The position numbers and the translations under genes are program-made. DNA of 64,000 nt, from positions 68,670,937-68,734,936 of the forward strand of contig NC_071334.1 in assembly GCF_027744825.2 (NCBI RefSeq), given 5' to 3'. The notes below the pieces were generated by a model. It was not told the origin of the DNA, did no database searches, and saw only the letters and a program-made list of their open reading frames with translations. This document shows, piece after piece, positions 1 to 13,181 of this stretch. This DNA is from Synchiropus splendidus (lineage: Eukaryota; Chordata; Actinopteri; Syngnathiformes; Callionymidae). Numbering within the stretch: position 1 is the stretch's first letter; each line of letters begins with the position of its first letter.

Positions 1-299
1 TATACTGATATTAAAAATGCCACCAAAATAAGGGGCCGATTGATTTAATCCAATCTAAAATAAGAAATACAGACACTTGAAAAAGACATTTAGAAAGCTC
101 ATTACACCTAAGGTTTTAAAAGCAACGGGACGGAGGCGAGACGGTCAGAAGCGGAACCATCCAAATAGAGCGAAAGCGAGGTCGAGGCGCGCGGTCGTGT
201 TCGGCCCACTTGGAGTTCCTGATGACGGACCAAAGGGGGAAGAGGCGACCATCACATTCTCGGTTACTGCATCAACGATTTAATACACTTCACTCCCAC

Positions 300-620
300 A
301 CGCGCGCGCGCGCGCCGCGGTCAGGAAACTCCAAAGTCATCCAGTTTTCTCTAATGACTACAATTAGCGGGAGTCAGCAGCGGCCTCCGACAGACGCTCC
401 TTGCAGCAGCTCTCTGTTATTTCCAGGCGTCCACGCGCTGATCCGCGCCTCTCATTACAAACGCTGATTAAAGCGCAAATTAGCCGCAGCAGCGCCGAGC
501 GGCGCCGCGCTCAATATCAATTAAGGCGAGCAGCTCGTCTGCGCTCGCTCCCGCGGCTTCCACATGCTTGATAGTGCCGCTTATTCGTTTGGAAAACTCG
601 GAAAATACCAATAACCAAGG
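300..620. promoter_or_regulatory. candidate conserved noncoding element upstream of TBCA
   Basis: This GC-rich, non-repetitive block contains several homeodomain-type cores: CTAATG near 352, CAATTAG near 361, GATTAAAG near 467, AAATTAGC near 477 and CAATTAAGG near 518. No open frame looks like a known protein. Mixed GC-rich sequence with TAAT cores is typical of conserved developmental enhancers near homeobox genes. Assignment as an OTP or other enhancer is inference; no alignment was possible. Confidence 0.3.
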
Positions 621-776
621 GCCGCGGCGGCGGGGGGAGGGAGGAGAGGGGGAGCGGGGGGCTTCCCCCGACGCTCGGTCATGTGACCTCTGGACGGGAG
701 AACACGATTCCATCCGCCCTTTCCACCACCTCTTACATTTACCCGCCATATATTCACATTTATAGCCATCGGTTCT

Positions 777-779
<3 letters not shown>

Positions 780-852
<73 letters not shown>
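780..852. repeat. (TA)n microsatellite
   Basis: About 36 uninterrupted AT/TA dinucleotides are directly visible. The array produces long Tyr-Ile repeat reading frames on the minus strand that should not be taken as genes. Confidence 0.97.
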
Positions 853-853
<1 letters not shown>

Positions 854-2009
854 CACAAGATAGAATGTACACTAGTTTATAGTCACAGTTTTTTTTTATG
901 TGTATCAGGATTTTTTTTATGCAAAAACGTAAGATTAATGGTCCATCCACACAACCAATGTTAACTTTTATTTCCTATTTTATCTATAAATATATGATCT
1001 ATGTTACATATTAAATATAATAATTGATTTTTTTCCTTTTTTTCCCGGCTCTTTTCATTTTAATTCCCAATTCAGCAAATTAAGAATATTTTAATTCCCA
1101 TAGTTATTAAATTAATTCAGCTACAATGTGAAGGCAAAGTGGTATAATTATTTTTGTTCTTGATAATCCAATGCTGAAATAGCTATTTAAATAACTACAA
1201 AGTAGTACTACAATACTACTAGATTTCTTTCTAGAAGGATTGACAATGAGATTTCATGTTAAAACAACACAGCGTTGTTTATTCAGACCTCGCCCATCCT
1301 GCTGACGCTCGGGATGTCGGGAAAGTTTGCACCTCTGATATTGATTAGTGTGATCCATGACAGATAGCTTCATTTCATAGTCATTTACGTGGTCGTTAAA
1401 ATCGTCGATAGTTGTGACGGGTCAACACTGGGGATTATGAAGTACTGCGGCATGTTTGATACTGTGATTAATTTGATGGTGAGGATCATACTTGTACGTC
1501 TCTTTATTGTAGAATTATGAGAATAGTCATTTAAATTCCACAAGTGAAAATACGACTTAAAATATATATATTTTATGTTTTTGATGGGTAATATAACAAT
1601 ATAGCTTCAGTGGTGTAGCTGCAGCAACAATCTTTTATTAATAGCAGTTGTACTACTTGCGTTTTTGTATTTTATCACGATTAACTGTGTAAGTAGTACA
1701 CTGCAGTGACTCGTGGCAATGATAGCATTATACTCTTCTTTGTCTTTCAGGCGTTTCCATCCGTGTGCAGGGACCATTTCCACTTGCACCTTCCCTTTCA
1801 CTCTGGTCATAACTGGTTATTCTACTGATGATGAGGTTCGGGTCTCTTTGCTCGGACTGCTGCCTCTGTGACCCGTCCTTGGCTCAGCAGCTGAAGCGGC
1901 TGAATCATGAAGTACTTTCAGATATGTTGTTTTATCTAAATCAAGTGTGTGACTACTTTCACATTCACCTATGTCATATACATCAATACTTAAAGTGATT
2001 CAGACTTCA

Positions 2010-2325
2010 TCCACACCGGAAGTAGACAAAGCAGCAGGTTTGGTTGATAGTTCTGCTGATAAACGATGATAAAGGATAAAATAAGGTCACGTTGCGCACA
2101 ATGATAGGCGACAATTTGAGTTCTCAGAGTAATATGAGAACGCAAATTCATTTCGTCACAAAGAGCCACTTTTCTCCGGTTTCAATGTTCCCGTTATTTT
2201 CATCTCCAGGCCGATCCGCTGCTCGGCATCGACGATTCTGGGAGCGACTACCCGCCCTGACTTCCACCTGCCTCAGTAGCCGATAGCTCAGCGGATTCCG
2301 AGCGTTTAAATCATCCACCTTCTCC
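2010..2325 (+). promoter_or_regulatory. TBCA: probable TBCA promoter and 5' UTR
   Basis: The region lies directly upstream of the TBCA start codon. It includes an ETS-type CCGGAAGT at 2016-2023, a motif frequent in housekeeping promoters, and a GC-richer stretch around 2210-2290. There is no clear TATA box. The transcription start cannot be placed from sequence alone. Confidence 0.4.
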
Positions 2326-5300
2326 ATGGCAGATCCAAGAATACGCCAAATTAAGATTAAAACTGGTGTCGTTAAAAGGTAAGTGCGACTTTAGGACGTG
2401 ACCGTGAGAAAACATGTTCACCACGCTTGAGACTGTAATGTGCTAGTTAGCTTAGCCGAGCTGACGGACTGGCTCAGGCTGCGCACCGGAGAGGTGACAT
2501 ATTTTCCAGGCGTGTGTCTGACACCAGTCCGAGGCTTCCGCGAGGCCTACACGGAAGAAAAAAACTGAGGTGTTCCTCACTGTTGCGGGATCCAGAGCAG
2601 ATTTACTGAGTATTAACGCATGAGTGGCAGTCGGCACTTGACTGTATAATTTTGTTTTTATGCTGCGTTATTACTTGTGTTGCGTTCAGCGCTTTCACTC
2701 ATCTGCTCCTCATCCACGCCGGCTAGTTAGCTGCTGCACTTTCACCCTGTAGGGAACCGTTTCATCGTTCTGTCCGTTATACTTTGTATTAATCGTCCAC
2801 ATAGTGAGTTTCTTGAGAATGTATATGACACGAAACACTGATGATCTTAAAGCCGTGTTTGCTAGGTTCGACTGGTATTTAGAGTGTACAGTTAATGGCA
2901 CAAACCTCTTTAAGTGGTCGCACATTCATGGTTCAGAAGCATACCGGAGGGAAATGAACGCACCATCAGACAGTGGTCGGAGATTGAACTCAAACTGGAG
3001 CAGGAAGACCAAACTAGCTAGTGCCCTGCTGACAATAAGGAAATGCAGTTGGAACCGTTTCTCTAAATACTGTCAACACTTCTGTTGGGTTTAAGTGACT
3101 GTTGACGTTGATGTTATCGTTCCACTCTGATGGGTTTCAGGCGTGGGCATGGTTATGTGTTTGTATTTTACTTGGATAACTTTGTAATATCATAAACACC
3201 TCTCTTAGTGAGACATTTGATTGGTCGACACAGCATGGAAGAGCGCTGTTATTGGTGGGATTTTCCCTTAAGAATGCAGGAACTAGAGTTTCATGTTGGT
3301 TCAGTTTCAAAATTAGCCGATGGGGAATTTCCTGTCTGAAATGAAGGTGGACTTGAAGACCTGGGGGTGACTTGTTATGGCCTCAGAAAAGAGTTTTTTG
3401 ATCGCCCTAACACAAGAACTGAGTTGCCAGGCTTGTGAGTTTTGAGATGTGACCTATGTCAGGTGTGACTTCTCCAACGCATCTTCTCTATTAATAGAGT
3501 TGGCATTTACAGCGAGCTATATTTGTTTGCAGCGGAATAGAAAATGTGTGATATATTTAGGTGCGGTGAGATAATGAGCTCGGCATGGAAGAGTGTGCGA
3601 TGATCTGTGTATCTCTCTGTTCGATCAGCCGCACCTCTAATTCCCTCCTGTCGATGCTGTTTCTGTAATGTACTATCGATTGTGTTGCGCGGAGGGTCAG
3701 ATTACTAACGGACTCCCCCGAGCTGGTGATGATGGAGGCTGGAGTTCCCAGTGAGGGGATGTCAATGTGAAGAAAAACAATAGCTGCTGCTTGGAAAAAG
3801 ACTAATCGGAGAGTCTTGTGTTCAACGTCTGATGTCTACATGGTGTCTGTCACAGCCTTGGACCTTCAGACCTGGTCTTGGTTGATACCTGGATGGTATG
3901 CTGGAGACTCGCACTTGAATTGCTCTAAATCCAGTGTCAAAACTATAAGATGAAACTGCATTAAACATTTTGGGTAACTGCTCAATGACGTTTTGTGTTG
4001 ACATTGATCTCTTCATCATCAATATGATGTTGCTATTGTGATAGGGCATGTCATGTAAAACTTTTATTTAAAGATTAAGCACACCATGGGTTATGACAAG
4101 ACAACTCAGGGTTTCTGCTAAATGTAAACTTCATGGCGCACCGCCACGGCATCAGTGAGAGCCTGCTTGCCTTCAGAATAATGACCAGAAAAATTGTCTC
4201 TTTTGTAAAATGAAGTCTCAGATGATCGTATTAAAACAAAGTGGAAACATTGAAACAAACGCATCACAGAGGTGGACATAAATGTGACGGTCTTTGCAGA
4301 AAAATCCCAAAAGAAACATAATCATTGAAGTCCATTGCTCGTAGTAGTGCATTAGGTCCGGACATATGAAGAGATGGACCACCTGAGGACGACTTGGATT
4401 GGAGACAGACTTACTTCTCATGAGTAAAAACTAGCATTTTCACCAACTACGACTACTGTCAAGTTTTTGCTTTTTTTTGTGGGGGGCGGGACAGTTTTTT
4501 TTTTAATCCTGCAGGAAACCTTGGACAAGAACCATTGCTTGTTGATAATATTAAATTAATAATAATGATGTCAAGAAAAACATAGCGATTGTTTACCTTC
4601 TTGACAAGAGATTTAAGCATGACAAAGGTTGAGTATAATCTTCATTTCCTCTCACCTGATGTCCTGATAATGCTGCTGCCGTTTTAAAGCCTAGTTTACA
4701 ATGGTTTGCATTTTCCCTTCCCTTCTCCCAACCTTTTCCATCAGTTTCCTAGCACTCAGTGGGCTAAATGAAGGTGTTCAGTCCACTGTACATGTACACT
4801 GTACATGACATCTGACTGCCTAAACGTAATTTCCAATTTTCTAAAGTAAAGCTTTCTGTTAACTGTGTTTCCTGGGTAGCACAGCTAATCTACACTGCTC
4901 ATCTTTACAGCTGTAGCAGTAGATATTTGAGGTTAAATGTACATACCGTCTCCCGATAATGTCACCTTTCCTGTCCCTCACCCCTCCTCCTCCTCCTCCT
5001 CGCACCCCTTCTCTTCCTCCATCTTTAAATGTATCGAGGAATCCTGGCTGCGCTTAGCTCCGCCTGTTCCGACTAGCTTTCGCACATTCCAGTCAGTGCC
5101 TTCCTGCCCTAGCGAGGCGGATGCCCTTAATAAAATGACAACAGTAATTTGCCTTTGTCATTCGGGGCGCCGCGCCGACTACCCAGCGGCTCAAAAATAC
5201 AGTGGTGGAGCAGGCGGCCGAATGTGCGCCTGTGTCGTCTGGCTCTAATTCCTTTTTTTTCTATTTTCCAGAGAGCTGCCTTTTCCATTAAGCCTGAGGT

Positions 5301-8300
5301 GGCAGGTCTATTTAAAAGCAGGCACGACCCCACCCCTCATTCACCGCGCTCCAAGTCTGGGAGAAATAAGAAATTAACATCGGGACGGGGAGGAATGGAC
5401 ATTTTGTTATTAGACTGTCCTTCAGTTTTATTCAAATGACTCCCGGCTTTCTCGACTCCGTCTGTGCCCCCCTTTTTGTTCCTGTAAACCAGGTGACATC
5501 GCTCATTCCGCGCCAGAGCGAGAGGCGGCCGGCGCGCCTGCATATGCTGCTGCTTAAAAGCGCCTCAGAACAATGAGCGGTAATTGATGTAAAATATGAC
5601 GGAGTGCCGTTGACTCGGCGAGGAGCGCCCGAACACGGAGGGACGGCTCCCCGCTCTGATTAATGAAGGATCGCTCACTTACGCGCACGCAGCTGATTTT
5701 ATGAAAAATGAAATTTGTGTTGTCACGCCGACGAGCCGGAGCCGCCGGAAAAAGACTGTTAGCCGGGAATCATCATCAGTGGCCATATTTTCAAACTCCA
5801 TTATGCCAATCAAGCCGGAATCTGTTTAGCAGATTTACCGTCATTTACCGCGTAATTGATAAATAATCCAAATTTATCAACCTGCTCAGGCCCATTTTCA
5901 CTAACAATCAAGGAAAAGAGGACCATTTACCACCTGACTTGGTCCGAATTAGGGTCTAAATTGATGATCAATTAATCTCTAAATGGAACGAGTGTGTGTC
6001 TGCCGCTGTGTTAAAGGTAAAAAGTGACCTGAAACAAGAAGGCTGTTTCTTCTTGTCAGTGTTTCATGAAGAAACTAAGTACGTCTACTGACAATAAATT
6101 GCCATCATTGATCACATCCGAATTGATCCGGTCGCTATTGATTTGGAGTTGATCACAACATCTACAATGAGAGTACTGCACATCGGGCCGAATCCTGTTT
6201 CGTTTTCGTGTAGTGTATGAGCGTAACAGTAAGTGTTGTGGTCTTTTGTTCGACATCACTTTTGTTTCAGTATTTCCATGAACCTTGATGTCACCGTTTT
6301 GCTGTTTCCGTGTTTTCTTTTTACAGTCACGCCTTCTCTTAACCATAGAAGTGCTTCTTGCGGTGCCCCAGCGAACGTGCACACTATCCTTTTGGGCAGA
6401 AGCAGCGCTGCCGCCCACTGTCGTCACTTTCCGTCTCCCTGTATGATCTCCAACACAGTGTGATTATCACTCTTCTGGATCTGATTCCATCTAATTCGCT
6501 CTCTTGTTTTGCTCGTGCTACGAAACTAAAACTGCCCTACAGTAGTCTCCACGATTAGGGTCTGTTATCTTTTTCTAACTTTTTTTACTCCAAGCAGTGA
6601 TGGAAATATGCCCTCAAATGTTGCTCATATTGAAGTTACAGGTGTCCGCCATCTGCTTGCCTACATCGGGCTCCATATTTGCGGCTTCGGTGGTCGAAGT
6701 GCTGCGATGTTGCCTGTCGCTGTTAGTGCCACAGTGCTCTCTAGCTACATGCAATAGCAAGTGACTTTCCAGACAGTGTTCATGTCCATCGAAGTGCACT
6801 GTAAGAGCCCCACGTATTAATTACGTGAGCTACAAACATAGAGCATATTCGCCTCAGGTTCTTCCTCACAGGTGATTCAAGCGAGACCGGACCTCACTTT
6901 CATGTGTTAAAACACTTATTTCCTCTTGATCACGGTCTGACTTGAGGAGGGATCTGATCTTGCTCTTGGGGTTTTCCAGCAGCCCTGCAGCAGTAAGCAG
7001 GACTGATGTGTCGGCTGCTTGTTGTCGAGGTGTGTATCTTTCCGTCTCACGGGAGATGATCTCGCCGCGTCCCCCTGTAGTCAGTGAAATGCTGACGAGA
7101 ATGAGGATTGATGGCCTCGTCTGTAAGCGATGACCACGGCAGCCCGCCTTTCTCTTGCCTGGACCCATATCTGTCTGGGAGAGGAGTTCAGGTTTGATGG
7201 CACAGCACCCACTTCTCCGCTCTGAGCCATGTCTTCCTGCTCCGCAGGCTGGCGAAGGAGGAGACCATGTACATATCCGAGGCCAAGCAGCTGGAGGAGA
7301 AGGTGGAGCAGCTCAAGGCAGAGGGAGGAGACGAATATCTCATCAAGAAACAGGTATGTTGATCCACCGCTGTGTTTGTTCCTCACCCATGTTCAGGCAG
7401 ATTTGGCCTCATAGAGTAGTGGTCCAGCACTGTATGAAATACGTTCTTCATTTGCACCGTTACCCAAAAGTCTGTATAGTGAATCAGAATCAAATTTATT
7501 GCCATGGTCAGTGGGGAGCCCACCAACTAGGAAAGTGTTTTGGAATAAAGTGCTGACAATAAAAAAATAAATAGAATAACAACAAGGCTGTTCACGAATT
7601 CAACAGTCTGACAGCCGAGGGGAAGAAGCTGTTCCTGTGACAGGAGTGTGGTCAGTTGGACCTCAGAAATCTATGTCGTTTCTCTGAAGTTGTTTAAAAC
7701 TTTTGTGACTGCAGCCCTTCCATCAAATAACGTTTTAGCACCACGGTTGCAGGAGTCTGCCTCAGTCCCCAGACACATCTGAGTCAGAGTGATGTAATGG
7801 CCATGCCATGCCATGCTCGTGGAGACCTGGTGAACAATTTGCATGTCTCATTGAACCCTTGCTGAAAAGAAATTTGGCTATATTCGACCTCCGAAATTCG
7901 AAGTTCTGACCATAGACCTGCTTCTGTTGCCCTCTGTGGAAATTCACTACCATAAGTCCGCAGTGCTGTTCACTTGTGGTGCTGAGATGATCAAAGCACA
8001 GCAAGGGCCTGACACAAGTGTCGCACCTGATAACTTGAGGGTAGAAAATATCTTGCTGCCGTCGTCAACCACAGCGATATCCAGGAAGGTTCGCCTCACT
8101 CTCATGCCGTCACCCATTAAAATATAACATTCGGGATCGTTGGATTTTGTTGCATGAACACATTTGAATCACAATAAGATGATGACATTGTAGCATGCCT
8201 TGATGTTTACTATAAAACTTTTATTTAAAAGGGATTACTGTAGATGTAAAATTGTTTCACATCTTTTTGTGTCGTGATTCTGTAGGATTTTAATATTTTT

Positions 8301-11300
8301 CAAAGCCCTTGAATGGCTGGTGACACGTGGGGTCTGGTTCTGAAGCTAGGTCTAGAAGCGCCTTGATATTCTAGGTTTGTCTGTCGTGGACTTTATCGCG
8401 CCCTGACGATCAAACCCCCGGACTTGACTTGACTTCCTCTCTGGTCCGGTCCTGGAAGTGGGTTGTTTCTCCACAAGTCCAGACTCCTCCGCTTCATGTA
8501 ATGAGGTCAGTCCACATTGATAATGAGGAATTAGCTTTTTGTGAGCAGAATCATTAATGATTTACGTAACTCGCCCGATGCTGATGTAATTACAGCATGT
8601 TACTACAGAGCGGTCTGACACATGCTGGTGATTTAGTGCACTGTTCAGTTCAGTTCACTGGCCTGCTTCCTCTCCCACTCCCCTCCTCCCCTCTTGATTC
8701 GAGCCTTCCGTCATTCACTGGACCTCTTAGCTGTAACATTATGACCACCAGGGTTGTGTTGTGCCGGGCCCTACTGCCAACATTAGTACCAAAAGAAAGT
8801 GACAGATGAGCGGATTCACCTCTCTTGCTGAGGACCATGATCTCAGACTTATCCTCGTCTTGGTGCTTCATATCGGGCAATGATCCGTTCAGTGATGAAG
8901 CCACTGACATCTTCTTGCCGTCACTGAAAAGGTCAAGGTCATGTGCTTGAAATTTCACATGAGATCAGCGTGTTTTATATCATCAAGCTTTGGAACATGT
9001 CAGTGTTGAGCTTTCTCCTTCTTCAAGTATAAGAATGTTGATTTGTTCCTCCACGCATGAAACAGAGTTAACAAGAAGATTTTCTTCTGTAATATTTTCT
9101 GCAGTAAATCTTGAAATACAAAGTAGGGCTGATGGTTTTGGTAGTTGACTGGTGACCACCATGGTTTAGCTAGTGTTTTGAAACAGGTCGTCCAAAGCGC
9201 CAGCCCATGAGGATCAGTGATGGTTTTCTAACCTTTCACACCTTTGTAAACATTCATTCATTCATTCAAACAAGATCTACACATCAAGGCTTGCCGCTCG
9301 ATTGAATAAGTAGAACCACTTGAAGTTTGATCCCCGTTAAACTATTTTGTTCGCATTAGCCAAGCGTTGTTTGCTCTGCAGCGAACTGCGGCCGGGAGCA
9401 GTGCAGTTTTCAAAGGTGAGCAGGAGAAGTGGGCTTCTTACCAAAAAAGTGCCAACATAATCCTCAAATAAAAATTAGTTTTGTAAACGATTGTTTAAAG
9501 TTTGGAACTTATCTGCGTTTCAGTGTTAAATATGGCTTAAAATGTGGTTCAAAGGAATGTGTCCTTTGATATGTCCTTTGTGAAATGGTCCCATTCTCTC
9601 AACGTTTAGGGTCACGGTGGCCCCGGAGCCTCAAGAACTTCTCCTCTTACTGCGTATTGTGCTATGAGAACGATGACAACCCAACCAATAAACCTGTTCT
9701 CGATTTATTTGATCATCTTATTCTAGTCGTTTATGTCGTGGATCCCGCAGCCCTGAGCAAAAGCAATATTTACATTGTGACAGAGTTCTTTCATGTATGT
9801 CATCTTTCCTCCACATTTTTGGAAGCGAGCTGGTGAGTCTCCGCTTGAGCTCATGTTTGAGGCCGACATTAAAATTCAGTGTGTGTTGTGTTTGTTCATC
9901 TCCCGGGCTGAGCGACGGCTTGGCTGGAGTTAAACGGGGAGATTGGGAGGCCAGATGGATTATGGTTGGAGATGATAGGTCTGAGCCGGGATGGATTAGA
10001 GGTTTTTATTTTAATGGAATCAATACGCTGTAAGTGTCATCTTTATCCAGCGCTGATGGGATCATTCCACCGCAGTGGGAGGGCACCGTGACTTTTCTCC
10101 TGCGCGTCGCCCATCGGCCTCTCTCTTGAGCTCCAGAAAGCTCTGTGTCATGTGGAACCGTCAACATGTCTCTGCATCTGCCACGAGCGAGTGTGTCCGA
10201 CAACTTTTCTCTGCTCTTCAGGGGGCTAGCTGGGGCGACGCCTCCTCATCCGTAGCTGTGAAACTTCAGGCGCCGTGGCACATCTTTATGCCTGATCACA
10301 GCATCCTCGGCTCAGGGCTCTCATCTGCTTCCAGGTTTCTGCTCCCTGTCTTATCGATGAAAACATTAGTCATGCCATGAGCCAGCTCCTAACACACATG
10401 GCTGTTAGTGGCGCCTCTTTGATGCGTCTCCTGACGCTCCCGGCTTATTTTGCCTTGATGCAACAGGGATTCAAAGAACAGCTCTGAGCTGAGAGTGAGC
10501 TGAGACGAGCCTCACTTCTGGATTTTTTTTTAATCTGTCAGAAAGCCCACCAATGAAGCAAAAAAGTTTCATTATGTCAGTAGAGGTTCTGCCTCGCCAC
10601 TGATGGAGAAGCTTGGACTCAAGCCAGAGATTTTGCAAGGTTGCACATGATAAAACAAAGAGGAAACATCACGACTGGTGGAAAACACCACGATGAGACC
10701 ACCATGATGGTAGTTTTTTTTAAGGGAAGAATCCTGAAATAAGCATCACCGTAGCATGACAGGAACATGTTCGCTGCTCCCGGAACTAAAGTTTGCCTCC
10801 TAGACTTGGAGGGAATGAAGCTGGTGAGGACGGCAGCAGAGATTTACGTGTCATAATTAAAAACCAAACGATTCCATTGCCGTCAATTCAATAAATCTCC
10901 TAATGTTCTCCTTCACTTCCTTGTTTCTTACTCAGCTCGCGTCTTGTTTGGCTACATTCTGTTCCACGTCCAATGTTCTTAACAGTTTCAGAGGCGATTA
11001 TTGGAATTCACCCTTCACACATCACAGACATGAGAATTCTCCTAGACAATCATTTAAGAGTTACAAGTTTTGTTAATGTCTTTAAAGAATATTCTCACCA
11101 CTTATTTTGAGGGTTATTCGCTAGTGTTTCAAGGTTTGTGTCAGTGCCATCATTATTAGCAGGAAGTGCTAACAGTGTGAGCCGATACAAGGAGGAATCG
11201 AAAGGCTCAGTCAAAAAGGTTTTGGAAAACAATTGAATTCATGGGGGGACAAAGTCAAGGCGGCCATCTTAACATGAGTTTGTTTGTTTGCTTGATGTTG

Positions 11301-12632
11301 AGCATGAATTCATGTATAGTTGTTGATGAATAAGACTGTAAATACTTATTGCTGGTGCCACTGCAGATTTATAAGTGCCTTTAAAACGCCCCTTCAAATG
11401 ACCCTGACAGCCAAAGGACATCCTTCCCACGGGCCGGGTTGCAGTATTTACGAACCTGTCATGAGCAATGCTCGCCAACCAGACTTGTCTCCGCTTCCTG
11501 AAAGTTGTTTGGATCTTCAAGCTTCCTCTTACGTTTTTTTTTTTTCAGATCGAGGTTTTACGAGAATCCCAAATGATGATCCCGGACTGCCGCCGCCGAC
11601 TCACTGGCGCTCACGCAGAGCTACTCCAGTTGCTAGTAAGTAAAGCGCCGTCTATTTGTTCTGACTGTGGTCTACTAGACTTTGGCCGGGAATGTAGTGG
11701 TAGTAGCTGCGGTGACTGATTCCAGAAGGGTGCAGAGTATCTTGTGTCTGCAGCCCCATTACCTCAACCGGCGTCTCTTGACCAGTGAAACACAACTCGC
11801 GTGACTTGCTCTGTGGAAGACCATGGCGTAGCGACCGTCCAGCAAATCCTTTTTTGAACAACATTCAGCAAGTGTTTAACAGTGGAAGGGAAATGGTGCG
11901 TACTCAATGCGTTGCCCTGGATCCCACAAACTGCCTGTGGAGGTCATCACATCTGGTTACAGAGTACAGATGGACCAGTCTTGAGGGTCAGACTCTCAGT
12001 CGACAGGTTTTCTGTTCTCCATGAGCTTCTCATTGCTCTTGTTACTGACTGACTGCTCTGAAGGGTATTTTTGGTAGAGTGTTTGCCATTCCTCATATCT
12101 CAGGAAACGTTACAGTCTCATATCCCTGTGAGGTGACCATCATAGACCTGTAGATGTGGTTTGACACTGAGCTCCTTAGGATAAAAAAACAGCTGTAATC
12201 CAAAGATGTCTGTTGGGACAAGTGGTGAGGTCAGTATGAACATGTGTGTTGGAAGAAACTGTTGCACTGACCGACTCACCGGCATCACCACCATGGGTTG
12301 AGGGAGCTGAGAGGGCTGGTCCTCCTCACCACATCCTCTCACCGACATGTGTGTCACTTTGTTTGTGTTGCTGTCCAACCATAATAAACAGCACAAATCA
12401 CGCTTATGAATTTTTTTTCTGCTGCCTCCATCTGTGTGTCTCATGCTCACAATTGAAGGTGTGCGTGTGAACGCATGTGTGTGTGTGTGTGTGTGTGTCT
12501 CAGGGTCGTCTCAATTAATGCACGGCAACATTCAGGCAGCTGGCACGGTGACTCACACCAGCGCTTCATGGTGGAGGAAGCTAACCTGGAATTAGCAACA
12601 TCACTCAACCTGGTGTATTGACAGCGTGTGAA

Positions 12633-12671
<39 letters not shown>

Positions 12672-13034
12672 CTCCACTGCTAAACACTCTCGGCCAGTCT
12701 GCAGGTTTGATTTTAGATTTAAGAAACTTAGAATACGCCACAATTCATTTTGTTTTTTACACCCTAAATTCTCAGACTAAAATGAATGTGCTCTGTGCCA
12801 ATTTTTTGCGATTAACAAGGTTAAAAGTGTATTCTATTGACAGCCCAAGTACGCAGCTGAAGGTCTGTCCTTTGGTAGGCCGTTGTTACTGTCGGGCGTG
12901 CGACCTGATGTCAGACTTGAGTTGCTGAGACGCATGTCTGTGTGTGTTCCCAGGAAACGGAAGAGGACGTGGCTGATACGGAGGAGTACAAAGAAGCTAG
13001 GAAAGTTTTGGACTCTGTGAAGCTGGAAGGCTGA
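2326..13034 (+). CDS. TBCA: tubulin-specific chaperone A (tubulin folding cofactor A), four coding exons
   Basis: TBCA captures beta-tubulin released from the CCT chaperonin and passes it on in the tubulin folding pathway in the cytosol. Coding exons: 2326-2378, 7248-7353, 11549-11635, 12954-13034. All junctions are GT...AG and phases match (17 codons+2; 1+35 codons; 29 codons; 27 codons including stop). The product is 108 residues, the usual family length. It starts MADPRIRQIKIKTGVVKR, then has the coiled-coil segment LAKEETMYISEAKQLEEK, a second helix from exon 3 (IEVLRESQMMIPDCRRRL) and ends KVLDSVKLEG. The three-helix bundle of the family is complete with no break. The start is fixed by the conserved N-terminus. 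Introns are long (about 4.9, 4.2 and 1.3 kb) for so small a gene; intron 1 carries a motif-rich block that may serve OTP rather than TBCA. The last exon is followed by AATAAA 142 nt after the stop. Confidence 0.96.
4982..5000. repeat. short (TCC)n tract
   Basis: Roughly six TCC triplets stand immediately before the motif-rich block in TBCA intron 1. It is a short simple repeat with no coding role seen. Confidence 0.7.
5080..5990. promoter_or_regulatory. candidate developmental enhancer inside TBCA intron 1
   Basis: This is about 0.9 kb of high-complexity, non-repetitive sequence without plausible exons. It carries many homeodomain-type cores: CTGATTAATG near 5657, GTAATTGAT near 5851, CAATCAAG near 5808 and 5907, and CAATTAATC near 5968. 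It also has a CATTTACCG segment repeated at about 5833-5850 and a long stretch from about 5690 to 5960 alternating AT-rich motifs with CG dinucleotides. The surrounding intron lacks this texture. The likely target is OTP, about 13 kb downstream; that is inferred from the known habit of developmental genes to keep enhancers in neighbouring introns. Confidence 0.45.
7484..7660 (-). mobile_element. non-LTR retrotransposon 3'-end fragment
   Basis: Read on the minus strand, this piece matches the fragment at about 57020-57230. Both share a segment around 'GGCTGTCAGACTGTTGAATT', a CTTTCCTAGTTGGTGGG segment, and a tail of AAATTTGATTCTGATTC. A more diverged relative lies at 47630-47800. Separate copies in opposite orientations indicate a dispersed element. 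It sits in TBCA intron 2. The family is probably a LINE 3' end; the exact clade is not determinable by eye. Confidence 0.75.
8722..8790. repeat. possible dispersed-repeat terminus
   Basis: The segment GTAACATTATGACCACC resembles a motif common in fish interspersed repeats. No second copy was found in this window, so the call rests on recollection and is weak. Confidence 0.25.
9930..10130. promoter_or_regulatory. candidate noncoding element in TBCA intron 2
   Basis: This is a non-repetitive block with several GATTA and TAAT cores (GGATTATGG near 9957, GGATTAGAGG near 9992, TTAATGGAATC near 10012). They are followed by a GC-rich part around 10070-10110. The texture differs from the flanking intron, but there is no independent support. 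Confidence 0.25.
12476..12498. repeat. (GT)n microsatellite
   Basis: A short uninterrupted GT array in TBCA intron 3. Confidence 0.95.
12635..12669. repeat. (CA)n microsatellite
   Basis: About 17 CA repeats in TBCA intron 3. It lies 137 bp from a GT array, so the two could pair as an imperfect stem in single-stranded form. Confidence 0.95.
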
Positions 13035-13175
13035 ATCCTCCCTCCTCTCTGGGAGACCTGCTCGCTGTTCATTCCGATCGTCACAGCCTTGTTGCGGTGT
13101 CATGTCTGTCCCTCTTGCACTGTACTGATCACCATTTGTTTTTTTTAAATCAAGTGAAACCGTTTTTCTCAACTC

Positions 13176-13181
13176 AATAAA
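13176..13181 (+). terminator. TBCA: TBCA polyadenylation signal
   Basis: A canonical AATAAA lies 142 nt after the TBCA stop codon, the first in the correct orientation. It gives a short 3' UTR, as expected for a housekeeping gene. Confidence 0.85.

Larger units (their letters stand above)
1..2325. other. 5' flank of TBCA, no gene seen
   Basis: No exon with usable splice signals is recognised here on either strand. The stretch holds a GC-rich block with embedded AATTA-type motifs (about 300-760), a long (TA)n, and then AT-rich sequence to about 2000. A short segment at about 1848-1883 resembles the extreme 3' end of the Rex/RTE-like LINE remnants found elsewhere in the window. AP3B1, the neighbour expected on this side from the human map, is not visible. 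Confidence 0.6.

Noticed and set aside
480..950. 156-codon minus-strand frame with a long Tyr-Ile repeat
   Set aside because: It is created by the (TA)n at 780-852; the remainder has no recognisable family or splice structure.
4786..4808. Palindromic TGTACATGTACA word
   Set aside because: Too short and too simple to support a specific regulatory call.
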